From positions 109,911 through 173,910 of the forward strand of contig NW_004443692.1 in assembly GCF_000330505.1 (NCBI RefSeq): a DNA stretch of 64,000 nt, in the 5' to 3' direction. The first letter of the stretch is position 1. Each line of letters begins with the position of its first letter. Source of the DNA: Entamoeba invadens IP1. Lineage: Eukaryota > Evosea > Mastigamoebida > Endamoebidae. The notes beneath the pieces are model-generated. The model ran no database searches. It was not told the DNA's origin and was given only the letters and a program-made list of their open reading frames with translations. This document shows positions 11,052 to 21,660 of this stretch, one piece after another. The position numbers were made by a program, and so were the translations under genes.

Positions 11052-12176
11052 TCAATTTTCGAGGAAAGTGTGACTTTGCCAAAGAGACAAGTCACCAGAA
11101 ATGATCTTGTCGATGTTGCGAGTGTCTTTTAGTGTCTTACTATTTGTTAGGAACATCACAGAAGATATCTCTTTTTTTAGTTCTTCGATGTAAGTGATAC
11201 AATCAGTGGAGCCATTAAGAGCTAAGGATACAAAAGGACGTGCTATGGAACACGCGATACTCCCATAAGATAAACACTTGACTATCTCCATCCCATTTCG
11301 AATTCCACCCCCAGCTATTACATCGAGTCCTTCAATGGTACAACAATCTGATAAAGACATGGCAGTAGGTATACCATAATCCCATAATAAATGTCCAACA
11401 CTTTGAAAGTCTTTTTTTAAATCTTTTCCATTTGAATGCACTTCATTAAGTTGACTCAATTTGCGATTGACACGAAGAGCTTCGACAGCTGCAAAACTGG
11501 TCCCTCCTAAGCCTCCAACATCAACACATTTCATACCAAGACCACGACATATCATCCCATCATGCTTCGTCATCCCATGACCAACTTGCTTTCCTATGAC
11601 TATCCCACCCCAATTCTTGATGATCTCTTCAAGTCGAGAAAGACTATACATCTCTCGGTCACCTTCAGGTTGAGACAACTCTTGTTCCCAATTCAAGTGC
11701 ACAGCCATCGCATTGCCTCGAACCATATCTAATAATTCATCTAAAACATCTCCACTCTCGGTTAACTGCACGGCTCCAATGTTTCCTATTATAAACGCAC
11801 GTGGAGCACACTCCCGTATCACTCGGTAAGACTCTAATATCCCCTCGTCCTTCGTTTCAAGACCAGATCGTTGGGAACCAACTCCTATCGCAACCCCCGT
11901 GGCATTCGCAGCAGTTCCTAAAGCCTTATTGAACGAAATAACATCGGAAGAGCCCCCAGACATCGCGCCAATGATAATTGGGGCACTCAAATGAGTCCCA
12001 TAAAAGTCCGTGGAAATGTCAATAGAAGACAACGAGTGTTGAGGAAAACACGTTTTGATTAAAGTGATGTCTTCTAAATGTGTAGTGACGTGGCTGTTGA
12101 CTGAGTCGGTTGAACACAAAAGAATGTGGTCTTTCTTACGACTTGCAATTTGCTCATGTTTATCGAGGATAGACAT
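11052..12176 (-). CDS. fni: type 2 isopentenyl-diphosphate delta-isomerase (FMN-dependent)
   Basis: A 374-aa enzyme interconverting isopentenyl and dimethylallyl diphosphate, the activation step for prenyl chains. The sequence shows the Idi-2 signatures: RKKDHI near the N-terminus, APIIIGAMSGGS, HLNWEQELSQPEGDRE (HLN..QE..QPEGD motif), the FMN-barrel motifs GLGGTSF and IAGGGIRNG, and GSQRSGL. Length and motif order match the bacterial and archaeal enzyme, with no targeting extension, so it is probably cytosolic. Type 2 enzymes are rare in eukaryotes, where type 1 is usual, which suggests lateral transfer. The gene has no intron. No other isoprenoid gene is nearby. Confidence 0.93.
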   Translation of the reverse strand: MSILDKHEQIASRKKDHILLCSTDSVNSHVTTHLEDITLIKTCFPQHSLSSIDISTDFYGTHLSAPIIIGAMSGGSSDVISFNKALGTAANATGVAIGVGSQRSGLETKDEGILESYRVIRECAPRAFIIGNIGAVQLTESGDVLDELLDMVRGNAMAVHLNWEQELSQPEGDREMYSLSRLEEIIKNWGGIVIGKQVGHGMTKHDGMICRGLGMKCVDVGGLGGTSFAAVEALRVNRKLSQLNEVHSNGKDLKKDFQSVGHLLWDYGIPTAMSLSDCCTIEGLDVIAGGGIRNGMEIVKCLSYGSIACSIARPFVSLALNGSTDCITYIEELKKEISSVMFLTNSKTLKDTRNIDKIISGDLSLWQSHTFLEN

Positions 12177-12600
12177 ATTGTTACCAGTTAAGATGGGGTT
12201 CTATTTATTCTTCTTAGTTATTTATGTATAGTTTAAATATAGCTTATTTACTACTATTTATACAATTTGTTATTTTTATATAGAACATACTTTTAATAAG
12301 TTTTGAATAACTGTCACAATAAATCTTCAAGTTGTGTATTAACAATAGAAGAACAAACGTTGTTGAATTAAATGAAAAGACACGCTTTGTCTCAAGTGGG
12401 GTGTATTTGAAAATGTTTATGGTCAACAAACGATATGGAATTTTTAAATTAACTTTTAGAGTTAATAGAATAAAACATATTTTATTTAAAATTATTAAAT
12501 TATTAATATTACTAGTAAATATTACAACTATCTTTATACTATTTTTTTATAATAAATAAATAGAAATAGTGATAAGACTACATGTGCAAGAAATAACAAG
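12177..12600. other. intergenic region
   Basis: AT-rich spacer between the IPP isomerase start and the RapGAP 3' end. Open stretches on both strands have intergenic composition and I do not call them. Confidence 0.5.
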
Positions 12601-14433
12601 TTAATTGCTGAGCTTTTGTGCGATGACACTGATTTGTTGTCTCCTCGTGTTTTCCGCGTTATTTTTGAAAGGTGGATATTTGAGAGTAGTTCTGTCGCCG
12701 TTTATCACTACAGTGTTATTTCCGATAACTGAAGAAGTACAAAGAACAAACATTTTTGCATTAAGAAGTGACGCAACCTCTCTCCATATTTATAGACCCC
12801 TGTATCGATGAAAGGACAGAATGGTGGTATTGATGGTTTACACACGACTGACACTCTTAAGTACTTCAATTCTACATTAGAGAAATCTTCTTTGACATCC
12901 GCAGCAAAGCAACATTCATCGTCTGATGAGTTACTCGAGTCTCCTTCTCCCAAAATTGTCGTCTTCTTCGTCTTCGACTTTTTGATGACTTCGTCATACG
13001 TCTCTTCATTAATTGGTTGGACGATAACAAAGACGTGATTGAAATGAGACGTAAAGAGTCGTGGATCAAACGACTTAACGCCTTCTTCCAAAAAGACTAA
13101 GACTACAATGTCATTCCCAACATGTCTCTTTCGTTCTAATTGTTGTTCTCCTATAGTCGGTGGAAGAAGTGGTGCGACGTGGAACATGACTTGATTCACA
13201 AAATACGTCGAGCAGTAACTCTCCTTCCCCGTCTCATTATATCTGACGTCGAGTCCCCCACTATATCCCGTAAACCCTTTCAGTTCAATGCGATCTCCCA
13301 AAAGGTCCAAAAGTTCGTAAAACTTGATCGAAAGGTCTTTGTCATTCGAAAAGATTTGACTCTCGTCTTGATTCGGTTTGACATACACCACTCCAAATTT
13401 GTATTGGCGATTCAGACTCATCGTTTCTATCGTATAAAGTTCTTCGTCTATCGCTGGAATGTTATTGTACTTCACCACTTTAGAGTTCTTAGGAAAGATG
13501 TTACGGTACTTTCCAATATCCGTATCGGGCGGAATAATTAATTTGGTCATTTCCTTTGCAGACCGAAGTATCGCTTTCTTGTACTTCGTTGACTCGTCGA
13601 CAGAGAGGAGGATCATATTCTCCTTATCAATATAATGCTTGACACTTTCTATAATATTAGTAAATTTTACTATATAAATATGGTACACCTTTTCGTGTAG
13701 AAAAAGATGTATTATTTATATTAATAAATATATAGTACTTAGATCCATCTGTTATTCAGATGGAACAACTCAACAAACTTTTGTGGTAAAAATATGTTTC
13801 GTAAAAAGGGTATTCAGACTCTGCATCGACGATGGGGATTTTATATTGTTGCTTGTGGAAAGTGACTGAATGCCGATTAGTCTCCACATTGAATCTGTCA
13901 TTGAGCACAGAAGTGTCTACAATTGTGTCTTCGATGGGTTCATGAGTCCAATCCTCTGATTGAGTAAAGACGGAAGACCACGGATCGGTCGTGAGGACGT
14001 CGAAACTGGTTGAGTCGATAAGACCGAATAAATGGGACTTTGATTTGAGTGCTTTTCGATTGAAATAGACGACGTTTTTGACGGGGTGGACAGCGACGAT
14101 GTCGGACTTGAAATGACACAACTGAACTGTGAGCTGTTTTTTAATAGTTTTTTCTGGTGAAATTGGGGTTATAACATCATGAGAAGGAGTGGTGGGTGTT
14201 TCTGGAGATTGCACTTTTTCGACTTTTGTATTCTCTTCATCAGTTTTGGGTGTTGTTTGTGCATCCTTTTTACTTTGGTCATCTTTTTCTTTTTGCTTTG
14301 TCAACTCTTGCTCTTTCAATTCATCGTCTTTCTTTTGCTCTTCTTTTGCTTCCTTCAGTAAATCGTCAACAGTCACCATTTTTTGTTCAGTCATCAAGTC
14401 GTCTAAATTGATGGTAGGTGTTGTTCCAGTCAT
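12601..14433 (-). CDS. Rap/Ran GTPase-activating protein, two introns
   Basis: Three exons, 14433-13779, 13648-12752 and 12707-12601, with introns of 130 and 44 nt (GTTTGT donors, TAG acceptors), give 552 aa. The first 110 residues are acidic, Lys/Glu/Pro-rich and probably disordered. The RapGAP domain follows: GDRIELKGFTGYSGGLD and MFHVAPLLPPT, then the catalytic helix KRHVGNDIVVLVF, whose Asn (about 396) is the residue that replaces an arginine finger in Rap1GAP-type enzymes. The second join replaces a spurious tail with FLMQKLINGDRTTLKYPPF, the family's usual C-terminus. It should stimulate GTP hydrolysis by Rap-like small GTPases, in the cytosol or at membranes. Confidence 0.9.
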
Positions 14434-15703
14434 GAACTTCTTATTAAGTTGCCTTTAAAATTTGATTAATTAAGACGAGGAAATGGTGTCGCAAATGGTT
14501 TCATTTTGGTTATTTATAATTGATATTTTATACTATAATGTATGGTTAATCGTCAGTTTTGTATTAATTTATTTGTTTGCCTTTGACAAAGAATAGAAGG
14601 GGGTTTGTTAAAATATCAGTTACTTTGTACTTCAATTTTCGGGAATTAAAATATATATTTTAAAAATTCTGTAGTAAGAAATTATGAAAAGGAGGCTAAT
14701 TTTGGTGGTTAGTATTGATATATTTTAGATATGACAAATTTGATTTTTTATGTACTAGTCATAATAATATATTGTATTATTAAATATTATAAATTAATTG
14801 AATATATCTTTCTGGGAATTTTTATTAACAATTTGTTATTTGACTGTCGATTGAAAGTTTTATTATTTATATTATTAATTATAGATTTTGTGGTTAATAC
14901 AATCTTTTTCTGTAGGTTTTTTATATTTAATTATTTGATTAATCTTATTAATTATTGTAATATTACCATTAAATTTTCATCTTGAAATTTAATCAATCAA
15001 CATCGTTACTTAAACAACCAGCAAAATTGTAGGAAATATGTTAAAATATTAATATTGAATTTATAAATAAAACGTTTATTTATAAATTTTATATTTTTGT
15101 TTGTTTATTTTTAATAATTTGTTTTTTCAAACTATAGTCAGTCTGAATAAGTTGTCCGCTCTCCAACGTTGTCCAGGCATTTTTGGACCATCAAAACTGG
15201 AATGTTTCGGGAAACAATTCGAAACATTTTCAAAACATTGTTTCATAATTTTTACCGGGATTTGATCATTTTTTCCTAATTCCCATATTTTTCAACTTAT
15301 TTTGTGTAATTTTTTGTCAAATGGACAACGTTTTTTGACAGACTTTAGAAAAAAAGATTATTACAACTAATCTGCTTTTTATTTACCAGATTTAAAATTA
15401 AATTAAAAATAAAGACTTAAATAAAAAAATAATACAAAATAACGAATAATGCCTTCATTCGCCAAAAATGCTTAAAATCTTAAAAAGATTAAAATGTTTT
15501 ATAAAACACATTTGTTTTATTTTAAGTTTAAAACAAAACAGAAAAAAAATTATAATTAAATATTTTAAAAAATATAAAACTATAATCATACTACAAAAAT
15601 TATATATTTTTTTATTGAAATCATTTGTTGTAGTTTAGGAGGTTGTTATTATTTTTATAAATATTGAACATAATGTAATATAATTTGATTTTATGGTACA
15701 TTT
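14434..15703. other. AT-rich intergenic region
   Basis: No supportable gene. It holds a small inverted-repeat structure at 15140-15344 (separate entry). The 84-codon stretch at 14731-14985 is AT-driven and I reject it. Confidence 0.5.
15140..15344. repeat. possible short MITE-like inverted repeat
   Basis: AACGTTGTCCA at 15165-15175 is the exact reverse complement of TGGACAACGTT at 15322-15332. Outside these, AGTCTG at 15140 pairs with CAGACT at 15339-15344. The enclosed 205 bp is richer in G+C than its surroundings and has no ORF. A degraded non-autonomous DNA transposon would look like this. No target duplication was found. Confidence 0.35.
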
Positions 15704-16172
15704 AAGAGAAAGGACGGACATGGGGACGAAGGACGGGAATATAGGCCGAAGGACGTCCTTTGTGGTTTAGGGATGTCCTCCCGCTATAAAGGGCGTCCTT
15801 TATGTGTATATGGTGTCCTTTCTATTATTTTCGTGTCCGCGGCATTTTTTATTCATTATCGAAACTATATAACAAAGTATATTTTTATTATAAATATACA
15901 ATCAAAAAATATAATTATTTTCAAAAATAAATTAATTCAAAGACAAAAACTATTTAAAAAGTAATTTTGTTATATATTAATGGTTTATAATAATTATCAG
16001 GGNNNNNNNNNNNNNNNNNNNNNNNNNNNNNNNNNNNNNNNNNNNNNNNNNNNNNNNNNNNNNNNNNNNNNNNNNNNNNNNNNNNNNNNNNNNNNNNNNN
16101 NNTCCCTAAACCACAAAGGACGTCCTTCGGCCTATATTCCCGTCCTTCGTCCCCATGTCCGTCCTTTCTCTT
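15704..16172. mobile_element. foldback-like inverted-repeat element, interrupted by assembly gap
   Basis: A 70-bp arm at 15704-15773 is the perfect reverse complement of 16103-16172. The arm is built from short subunits. AAGGAC recurs at 15710, 15729 and 15749. It then flips to GTCC, which recurs at exactly 20-bp steps at 15755, 15775, 15795, 15815 and 15835. The flip point is the palindrome AAGGACGTCCTT. Inverted arms made of short subrepeats are characteristic of foldback transposons. TTA flanks both ends and may be a 3-bp target duplication. The centre is lost in a 100-N gap, so coding content and true length are unknown. Confidence 0.6.
16003..16102. other. assembly gap (100 N)
   Basis: Exactly 100 N, the usual placeholder for a gap of unknown size. 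It lies inside an inverted-repeat element whose hairpin structure probably defeated assembly. Confidence 0.99.
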
Positions 16173-16459
16173 TATAATATTATATTTGATTTTGCCATAA
16201 TTGAAAACTATAAAATAAATAGTAAAATAATAACTTTAAATATAACATTAATTAATAGTTATCATTATATAAATAATTAGTTATAACTTAATAAATATTT
16301 TTTTAATTAATTATTTTAGATTTTGTTATTTATTATACTCAATAATATCAACTTATAATATTTTAATAAACCTTATACTACTCAAATATAGTTTCATTAT
16401 AATACAACAATAAGAAAAACACGATCATTTCAAATCTGAATATCTAATAACCAACTCGA

Positions 16460-19400
16460 ATGGACGAAATGCAAAATCATTTTTTCTTGAGTACTCTTTG
16501 CCCACCGACTGCTGTCACGCATTCAGTTGTTTCACAAATGACACAAACCCACAAAATTTTAGTAGTGAGTAAATTTAACATCTTGGAGTTCTATCAAATC
16601 AACACTGAAGGTCTCCTCTTTTTGGTCTCCAAACGGTACCCTTCAAAAATTGAGGTATTACTCAAATACAAGCCAGTAAAAGATGAAGATGAGTATATAA
16701 TTGTCGTTACTGCCTCTGTGCAAATAGATGTTATCAAACTAACAACCAATCTCCATGTTGTGTCTTCTGGATTTTTATCCGACCCGTTTGGTCGTCTTTC
16801 GTTTTATGGGATGAAGGCGGTTGTCTCTCCGAACGGGCAGTACTTACTTCTACACATCTACGAACAACTTATAAAATTCGTGAAGTTGCCCCAACGCCCT
16901 TCGGACAAGATCTTTGCGACAAACTCGAAGATCTCAATCAATCGGATTATCGACTTCTCGTTCTGCACAATAGCTGACCAAGAGACTGTAGTCTTCTTAC
17001 ACGAAAATTCTCGCGACACAAGACACGTCAACACTTATATTATCGATGACCATCAGAACTTCGTGAAGAGTACTTTTAGTCAACCCAATGTAGGATCTTC
17101 AACACGTCTAGTCTTAGGGTTACCCAATGGAGTGAATGGAGTCTTAGTGATCAGTGATGAGACTGCCTGTTACTTTACAGGAACTGGGGACCATGTCTTA
17201 GTTAATGTAGGGAAGAATAGAATAACTACGACGACGTTTTTAAATAAAGACATGGTAATATTGACGGATTCAAATACCGGGTGCCATTTACTTAAACTGA
17301 AAGTGTGTGTGGAGAATTCTGTGAGTGAAATTTTATATTCCGTTCTTCCAAGTACGGAGAGTGTTGCCCAAACAGTCTCCGTAATTGGCGGAGATATCAT
17401 CTTCTTTGGGTCAAGTTCGGGGAAGAGTTACTTGATGAGAGTGTCGGGGGAAATCTTCGAGACGTGGGAGAACTGTGGGCCGATCACTGATTTGAAGAAG
17501 ATTGAAAACAAAGAGAATTACGTCATTAATTGTAATGGTGGAGGTCAAGAGTGTCTTGGTGTCATCTTTAAAGGGAGTGGAGTGAAAGAACTTGGGTCCA
17601 CTTCTCTTGAACATGTGAGGAAGATTCATGTGTCGACGAATGGAAGAAAAGAAGTTATTTATACCTCTGGAGAGACACAAAGAGTGTTTGAAGCAAGTTA
17701 CACAAAGAGTGGAGTACAAATTAAAGAACGTGAAACTTTTGATTTGGACGAAGTATATGGGAGTGGCCAAATTCTTGAGGACTTTTATGTTGTGACAAAG
17801 TGTGGCGTATTTGTAAGAAAAGAAGAGAAGTACACCCCAATTTATACATCGAGAACACACCAACTGACGCACTGTAAATTAACAAAGACGGCAATTTATT
17901 TCATTGAAGAATCCGTTGTGTATCGAATGGATAAAAATCGAGAGATCTTTAAATTGTGTGGATTAACAGAGCAAGCGACTTGTATTGACGTCGATCAAAA
18001 AATCGTCGTTGGGTTGTGGAGTTGTGATGTATTAATTTTGAGTTTAACGGGGTGTATAGAGAAAACACTGAAAATGCGTGACATCTCGCGGAGTGTGTTG
18101 CAACTTGCAAATAAATTATACGTCGCTTTTGATGAGAAACTCGAAGTGTATGAATTCAGTGGTCTTCCTGGTGTGATTCCCGAACAAGTCGAAAATACCG
18201 AAACCCTTTCTTTCCCATCGAGTCAATCAACTAAGTTGAAATTAGTCCATGACGTCATATTTGTGATTAGTGACCAGGGGTACACACTTCAATCAAGTGG
18301 TCTTGTCCCCCTTGCTGTAGAAGATATGACGGATATCTCAGAGACCCACATTGGTACCAATGGCGTTATAATAAGTACCACACGAGGGTTAGTCATCGGC
18401 GAGTTAGAACCGCTCACCCGACTTTCTGTCAAGAAGAAAAGTAGTGGCGAACAGAATGGGAGAATTGGAGTGAGTGGTCTTCATGGTATTCTTGTTGGAA
18501 AGAAAGTCCAGTTATTCAATTTAATAGATGGCGCGTCGTACCCCAGCGAATTTTTGTTGCTCTCGTGTGACGAAGAGATTTGTATGTGCGTGGAAACCAT
18601 TTCTGAACATCTATATGTCATCGGAACAGCTATTATAAAGGAAAATGAAGTTGAACCAACAGTCGGTCGTCTGTTGGTCGCCGAGGAAGTTGATGGCAAA
18701 CTTGTTTTGAAGTGTACGCATGAGTTTGAAGGAGCTGTGTATGCTATTAAGAAATTCAAACAACACGTTTTGGCGTTGATAAATCGACACTTACACGTCA
18801 TGGATATCACCAACGAGTCTGTTCTTCCACGGAATATCATCGAGTTGAATATGATTGGGGTGTGTATGGAGGTTCTTGGCGATTACATCATCGTCGGTGA
18901 CTTCATGAAATCCGTCACAGTCTTTGTGTGTAAAAGCGACGACCTGTCACAGACAGAAAAGGCTTGGACTGATATTGCCGTGTCCTGGGTGAATGCGGTG
19001 GGGTGTATTGAGAATGGAGACTCCAATAAGTTCGTTTCGTGTGACGTCGATGGAAATGTCAAAATATTTGTGAAAGGTGGAGAAGAGCGTTGGTATATCG
19101 AAGATCTTTTGAAGTGTGTCGGTAAAATTCATGTGTGTGAGTGCATCAACTTCGTTGAAAAATCGTTGTACAAGGGGGTTACACTTGGCGGGGTCAGTGG
19201 TGCGTTGTACAACATTTCTTGTCTGTCGGACAACGACTACCAAATACTGAAAAAGGCACAAGATATGCTTGTTAAGGACAACTGGAGGCAGTTTGTTGGG
19301 ACAAAGACAAAAGAGGTGATGACCAACTTTATTGACGGGGACAAGATTGAAACAATTTTGGATTGGCCACTGGAACGCCAGACGTCGTTTTGCAAGAAAA

Positions 19401-19465
19401 TCGGTGTAGACCGCTCAACTTTTGTTGGCTGCATAAAGAAGATATTTTCCGATATATTTCAATGA
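16460..19465 (+). CDS. DDB1-like protein (DDB1/CPSF160/SF3b130 family)
   Basis: A 1001-aa protein without introns, made of beta-propeller-like sequence throughout, with no membrane segment. The C-terminal 270 residues align by eye with DDB1: EGAVYAIKKFKQHVLALINRHL, GDYIIVGDFMKSV, WVNAVG and MTNFIDGDKIETILDW. They end in a short helical domain. DDB1 is the adaptor linking CUL4 ubiquitin ligase to DCAF receptors and acts in DNA repair. The protein is about 140 residues shorter than animal DDB1. CPSF160 and SF3b130 have the same fold, but the GDFMKSV and FIDGD motifs favour DDB1. Confidence 0.85.
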   Translation: MDEMQNHFFLSTLCPPTAVTHSVVSQMTQTHKILVVSKFNILEFYQINTEGLLFLVSKRYPSKIEVLLKYKPVKDEDEYIIVVTASVQIDVIKLTTNLHVVSSGFLSDPFGRLSFYGMKAVVSPNGQYLLLHIYEQLIKFVKLPQRPSDKIFATNSKISINRIIDFSFCTIADQETVVFLHENSRDTRHVNTYIIDDHQNFVKSTFSQPNVGSSTRLVLGLPNGVNGVLVISDETACYFTGTGDHVLVNVGKNRITTTTFLNKDMVILTDSNTGCHLLKLKVCVENSVSEILYSVLPSTESVAQTVSVIGGDIIFFGSSSGKSYLMRVSGEIFETWENCGPITDLKKIENKENYVINCNGGGQECLGVIFKGSGVKELGSTSLEHVRKIHVSTNGRKEVIYTSGETQRVFEASYTKSGVQIKERETFDLDEVYGSGQILEDFYVVTKCGVFVRKEEKYTPIYTSRTHQLTHCKLTKTAIYFIEESVVYRMDKNREIFKLCGLTEQATCIDVDQKIVVGLWSCDVLILSLTGCIEKTLKMRDISRSVLQLANKLYVAFDEKLEVYEFSGLPGVIPEQVENTETLSFPSSQSTKLKLVHDVIFVISDQGYTLQSSGLVPLAVEDMTDISETHIGTNGVIISTTRGLVIGELEPLTRLSVKKKSSGEQNGRIGVSGLHGILVGKKVQLFNLIDGASYPSEFLLLSCDEEICMCVETISEHLYVIGTAIIKENEVEPTVGRLLVAEEVDGKLVLKCTHEFEGAVYAIKKFKQHVLALINRHLHVMDITNESVLPRNIIELNMIGVCMEVLGDYIIVGDFMKSVTVFVCKSDDLSQTEKAWTDIAVSWVNAVGCIENGDSNKFVSCDVDGNVKIFVKGGEERWYIEDLLKCVGKIHVCECINFVEKSLYKGVTLGGVSGALYNISCLSDNDYQILKKAQDMLVKDNWRQFVGTKTKEVMTNFIDGDKIETILDWPLERQTSFCKKIGVDRSTFVGCIKKIFSDIFQ

Positions 19466-19547
19466 GTGATTTGATTTGTTGGTTTCGACAGGTCATAATA
19501 AGAAGCAAATTCAGTAAGTCAAACTAATAAGAATACAAAATACATTA

Positions 19548-20513
19548 TCAAGCCTTGTACTGTCTCACGTGGTCGTTATAAGCTGCTTGTTTCATCAATT
19601 TTAGGTACAAACGAATTGCAAGGGCAATAAACTTTGTGATGATGAAGTCTGGAAGGGCGATTGTGATGTCAGTTTGCGTCATCAAAGTGCACAAGCAATC
19701 GTTTCCCTGTTTTCTAAAGACAAACCCACTGAAATTGACCAATCCACGGATGAATTTCTTGTTGTCGATTGGTGCATTGTTGTGTTCGGCAGGCAGGTAT
19801 ACACCAACACAACAATTGTCTGTCTCGATGACTTCTCTGACGTGCACATAATCTCTTTGTTTAAACAATTTTGGTGTCCACGTCGCGGTTCTGGAAACCT
19901 TGTTTCCGTTTGGCAGGATCTCTATATCTTCAATAACTGTGTAAAAACTGTCCCACCTTCTTCGTATTGAATAGTCCCAGTACAACTCGCACATCCGTTT
20001 CGGCGTAATGTTCGGGATGACAGCTCGGGCAACCCCATTCCACGTGCTACCGTTAACCTTTCTTCTCCAAACATCAACACCACTTGAAATAGAGTGTGTG
20101 TATCGTGGGTCACTTGCGGTCTCCATAAGGAAAATGCCTTCAAAATCACGGTCGGTGATGACGGGCACGCTCATACCTTCAACTTGGCTCTCTCGTTGGT
20201 AATTACGGAGCTCGACCATAATTTCGTTCAATTCCTCGAAAGTCATGTTGCGCGACAAGTTCTCAAGTTGAGTGATTCGCTCTCTGTTAGCTTCCTCTTT
20301 AATGTCGCGGGATGGGTCTTGAGCTGTTTGTTCGGTTTTTTCTTCCACTACAACATCGTCTCGTTGGGGAGTCACTGCGAGGTCTGGAACGTCTGGAGCG
20401 TCGTCAAAATTGACGTACTCATTGAAGAGTGCGTTGTCTTCCTGAACGCATTTGGCAGACATCGTTTTTTTCTTTGACTCCTTCCCAAATTCCACCCCTA
20501 TAAACCGAATCAT
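19548..20513 (-). CDS. START lipid-binding domain protein
   Basis: A 321-aa protein. Residues 1-120 are acidic and partly coiled (RERITQLENLSRNMTFEELNEIMVELRN). The START domain follows from about 125 to 310: GVDVWRRKVNGSTWNGVARAVIPNITPKRMCELYWDYSIRRRWDS, then KLFKQRDYVHVREV and a C-terminal amphipathic helix (FIITKFIALAIRLYLKLMKQAA) that usually closes the lipid pocket. There is no signal peptide or membrane anchor. It presumably binds or moves a lipid between membranes; the ligand is unknown. An in-frame ATG at codon 17 (MSAKCVQED) is an alternative start. Confidence 0.85.
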   Translation of the reverse strand: MIRFIGVEFGKESKKKTMSAKCVQEDNALFNEYVNFDDAPDVPDLAVTPQRDDVVVEEKTEQTAQDPSRDIKEEANRERITQLENLSRNMTFEELNEIMVELRNYQRESQVEGMSVPVITDRDFEGIFLMETASDPRYTHSISSGVDVWRRKVNGSTWNGVARAVIPNITPKRMCELYWDYSIRRRWDSFYTVIEDIEILPNGNKVSRTATWTPKLFKQRDYVHVREVIETDNCCVGVYLPAEHNNAPIDNKKFIRGLVNFSGFVFRKQGNDCLCTLMTQTDITIALPDFIITKFIALAIRLYLKLMKQAAYNDHVRQYKA

Positions 20514-20662
20514 TCCGCAATTACAACCACGTTTCGAAAATGAAAAAATGACAATTATTACATTTTAATTATCTTTTCTAGTAATGAAATAGTATTATAA
20601 TTTAATACTAAAGATATAATAGATGAAAAGAATTAGGTTTGATAACTCAAAAATTGTTGCTT

Positions 20663-21547
20663 ATGTCTTCTCCACCAATTCCAAAACGGGTGTTTGCGGT
20701 GTCAGACACTCATCTCAATCTCCAGTTGATCTTTGACGTCAAAAACGGAAGGAATCACAAGAAACCTGCCACCGTTCCAGAGAAAAAGCAATTTCTGTTA
20801 AAAACTCGAGACATGGCGGTTTATGGTTGGGAAAACTATATTAAAAAATTAAAAAAGTCGTGGGACACCTCAATAACGCAAAACGACATCGTTTTGGTGT
20901 CGGGTGACGTGGCAATGTCAACCCGCAATCCGCTGTTAGATCTGAAATTTCTGTCGGAACGCCCCGGGTTTAAGATCATAGGGTGTGGTAACCACGACAT
21001 GTGGTGGCCTTACTCAACTTCACAAAAACGAAACTATCAGCTCAAATATAAAAACATGTTCTTTTTAGATTCGACGAATTATTACAAAGATGAGAATATA
21101 TTAGTTGTTGGAACGAAACTTGCTGATTATCGTTTTAATCTTTGGCCGGCATATTCCGACACGTTTGAAGAAGAGATGTATGATCCCAAAATTGAAGACC
21201 ACCGTTGTGAAAACGAAACCCACAATCTCGAGATTGTTCTCAATACGCTCTCAAAGCATCGGGGATCTCTTAAAACCATTCTTATGATCCATCACCCACC
21301 TTGCGACCAGAACATAACGCAAAATGAGATTTTAGAAATGATTGTTCAAGCTCAACCCGATTACTGTATATTTGGCCATGTTCATTCTTTCACTCAACTT
21401 TATAAAGATCCAAAGATACAAACAATAGAAGATGTCAAGACAAGAGCCCCAGCAGTAAACTTCATTAGAGGGCAGACTCAATTCAATTGTGTTGCACTCG
21501 ATTACTTGAAAAATCAGCCGATGCTGCTCTTTTCTATCCAACAATAG
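20663..21547 (+). CDS. calcineurin-like metallophosphoesterase
   Basis: A 294-aa protein with the full metallophosphoesterase metal-binding series in order: SDTHLN (DxH, residue 15), VLVSGDVAMS (GD), GCGNHDMWW (GNHD), MIHHPPCD (H) and FGHVHSFTQ (GHxH). The compact layout and NHDxWW recall the bacterial predicted phosphohydrolases of the COG1768 type rather than eukaryotic PP1/PP2A. The frame is open for eight more codons from a TTG; the ATG at 20663 (MSSPPIPKRVFAVSD) is the better start. It is probably a cytosolic phosphoesterase. The substrate is unknown, and the bacterial-like architecture suggests transfer. Confidence 0.85.
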   Translation: MSSPPIPKRVFAVSDTHLNLQLIFDVKNGRNHKKPATVPEKKQFLLKTRDMAVYGWENYIKKLKKSWDTSITQNDIVLVSGDVAMSTRNPLLDLKFLSERPGFKIIGCGNHDMWWPYSTSQKRNYQLKYKNMFFLDSTNYYKDENILVVGTKLADYRFNLWPAYSDTFEEEMYDPKIEDHRCENETHNLEIVLNTLSKHRGSLKTILMIHHPPCDQNITQNEILEMIVQAQPDYCIFGHVHSFTQLYKDPKIQTIEDVKTRAPAVNFIRGQTQFNCVALDYLKNQPMLLFSIQQ

Positions 21548-21660
21548 TTTATTATAGTTAACCAATAGTTTTCCCTTTCTCGGAATCACAAAGAATGGTT
21601 TTATATAGTTTAAACCGACTTGAATAGTTTTTTAATTAGAAGTTCTAGTATACACAGCAA

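Noticed and set aside
14731..14985. 84-codon ORF rich in Ile, Leu, Phe and Asn
   Set aside because: Composition equals the background AT-rich DNA. It looks hydrophobic only because of T-rich codons.
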